DNA of 6,186 nt, from assembly GCA_919902745.1 (NCBI GenBank), contig CAKKRN010000201.1:1-6186 (forward strand), read 5' to 3'. The notes below the pieces were generated by a model. The model was not told where the DNA came from and ran no database searches. It saw only the letters and a program-made list of their open reading frames with translations. Made by a program: the position numbers and the translations under genes. Shown here piece after piece: positions 5,594 to 6,186 of the stretch (position 1 is its first letter; each line of letters begins with the position of its first letter). This DNA comes from Syntrophaceae bacterium (GTDB taxonomy: Bacteria > Desulfobacterota > Syntrophia > Syntrophales > UBA5619).

Positions 5594-6186
5594 CTATTTC
5601 AAAAGGCCTGCGCCTTCCATGATCTCCCGCGTTTCCTTGTCGACGGCCGCGACAAACTTGGCAAAAGCCGCCGGGGCAAGGTAACGCGGCGTCGATCCGA
5701 GCGAAGAGGCAAAATCGATCCATTCCTTGCTCTCCACGGCCTTTTTGACCAGCGGGCTCAATTTGTCGACGACCGTCTGGGGCGTTCCCTTGGGGGCGGC
5801 GATGCCCCGCCACTGATCGAACTCCAGGGCGACGCCCGACTCCTGCATCGTCGGCACATCCGGCCAGATGTTGATGCGCTTCTCGCTGCTGATGGCCAGG
5901 ATCCGTACCTCCCCGGCCTTGACCTGGCTGAAGATCTCGGCGGGATGCTGGCTCGAGGCGCTGATCTTCCCCCCCATCAGGGCCGCCACGGCCAGGCCGG
6001 TTCCGAAGGGAACATGGGTAATCTGCAGGCCGGCTTTGGCTGCCATGGCCACCGGCACCATATGGGTCACACTGCCCATTCCCGAGTTGCCCATCGTGAT
6101 CTTGCCGGGGTTGGCCTTGCCGTAGGCGATCAACTCCTTCAAATCCTTCCAGGGGGCGTTCTTGCCGACGGCGATGGAAACCGTCT
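5594..6186 (-). CDS. tctC: Tripartite tricarboxylate transporter substrate-binding protein TctC (Bug family), 5' partial
   Basis: The periplasmic solute-binding protein of the TctABC system. It captures a carboxylate-type ligand and delivers it to TctA/TctB. The window holds the C-terminal 196 residues; the frame runs open to the right edge, so the start, signal peptide and first lobe are missing (family members are usually about 320 residues). The TTG at 6142 is not a start, since the frame continues upstream with typical family sequence (TVSIAVGKNAPWKDLKELIA). Family features: YGKANPGKITMGNSGMGSVTHM, ITHVPFGTGLAVAALMGGKI, VRILAISSEKRINIWPDVPTMQESG, then WRGIAAPKGTPQTVVDKLSP near the hinge and C-terminal helices. 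The usual VPYKGG segment is replaced by VPFGTG, a possible ligand-pocket variation. It is upstream of tctB and tctA, and the operon promoter would lie outside the window. Confidence 0.93.
   Translation of the reverse strand, partial: TVSIAVGKNAPWKDLKELIAYGKANPGKITMGNSGMGSVTHMVPVAMAAKAGLQITHVPFGTGLAVAALMGGKISASSQHPAEIFSQVKAGEVRILAISSEKRINIWPDVPTMQESGVALEFDQWRGIAAPKGTPQTVVDKLSPLVKKAVESKEWIDFASSLGSTPRYLAPAAFAKFVAAVDKETREIMEGAGLLK

Noticed and set aside
1..6186. CRISPR array, insertion sequence, tRNA or riboswitch
   Set aside because: No regularly spaced repeats, transposase-like frame, terminal inverted repeats, cloverleaf or recognisable riboswitch core was seen; the gaps between genes are all under 100 bases.

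Overview
The window reads as a stretch of a free-living Gram-negative genome of moderate to high GC. A Desulfobacterota/'Deltaproteobacteria'-like source is my best guess. It is inferred from three things: a CXXCH (c-heme) motif inside a Cache-type sensor of a GGDEF/EAL protein, a GAF domain of a style I associate with that group, and an Ala/Lys-rich lipoprotein next to a tripartite tricarboxylate transporter. No rRNA, tRNA or other taxonomic marker is present, so this is not proven.

Layout. Bases 1-2786 (+ strand) hold most of one large gene, cut at its 5' end by the window edge. It encodes a membrane-anchored cyclic-di-GMP enzyme: extracytoplasmic Cache sensor with a CXXCH motif, one membrane helix, a cytoplasmic GAF domain, then GGDEF and EAL domains that both keep their catalytic residues. 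Bases 2787-2871 separate it from the convergent gene block and contain a GC-rich palindrome that probably terminates transcription from both sides. Bases 2872-3468 (- strand) encode a small, highly helical Ala/Lys-rich lipoprotein. It has a strong ribosome binding site and a good sigma70-type promoter embedded in the end of the gene upstream. Bases 3524-6186 (- strand) hold a tripartite tricarboxylate transporter operon in the order tctC (partial, cut by the right edge), tctB, tctA.

How they work together. TctC is the periplasmic substrate-binding protein; TctB (small) and TctA (large) form the membrane permease for a carboxylate-type solute that the sequence does not identify. The three genes read in one direction with short gaps, as expected for an operon. 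The lipoprotein gene follows in the same direction but appears to have its own promoter, so it may be expressed independently. The c-di-GMP gene is convergent and not part of the operon; no functional link between it and the transporter is visible.

I did not find a wholly new multi-gene system. The most unusual item is the sensor enzyme, which combines a probable covalent heme site in its sensor, a Cys/His cluster in its GAF domain, and a lengthened segment just before the GGDEF loop. No stretch over 300 bases lacks a gene.
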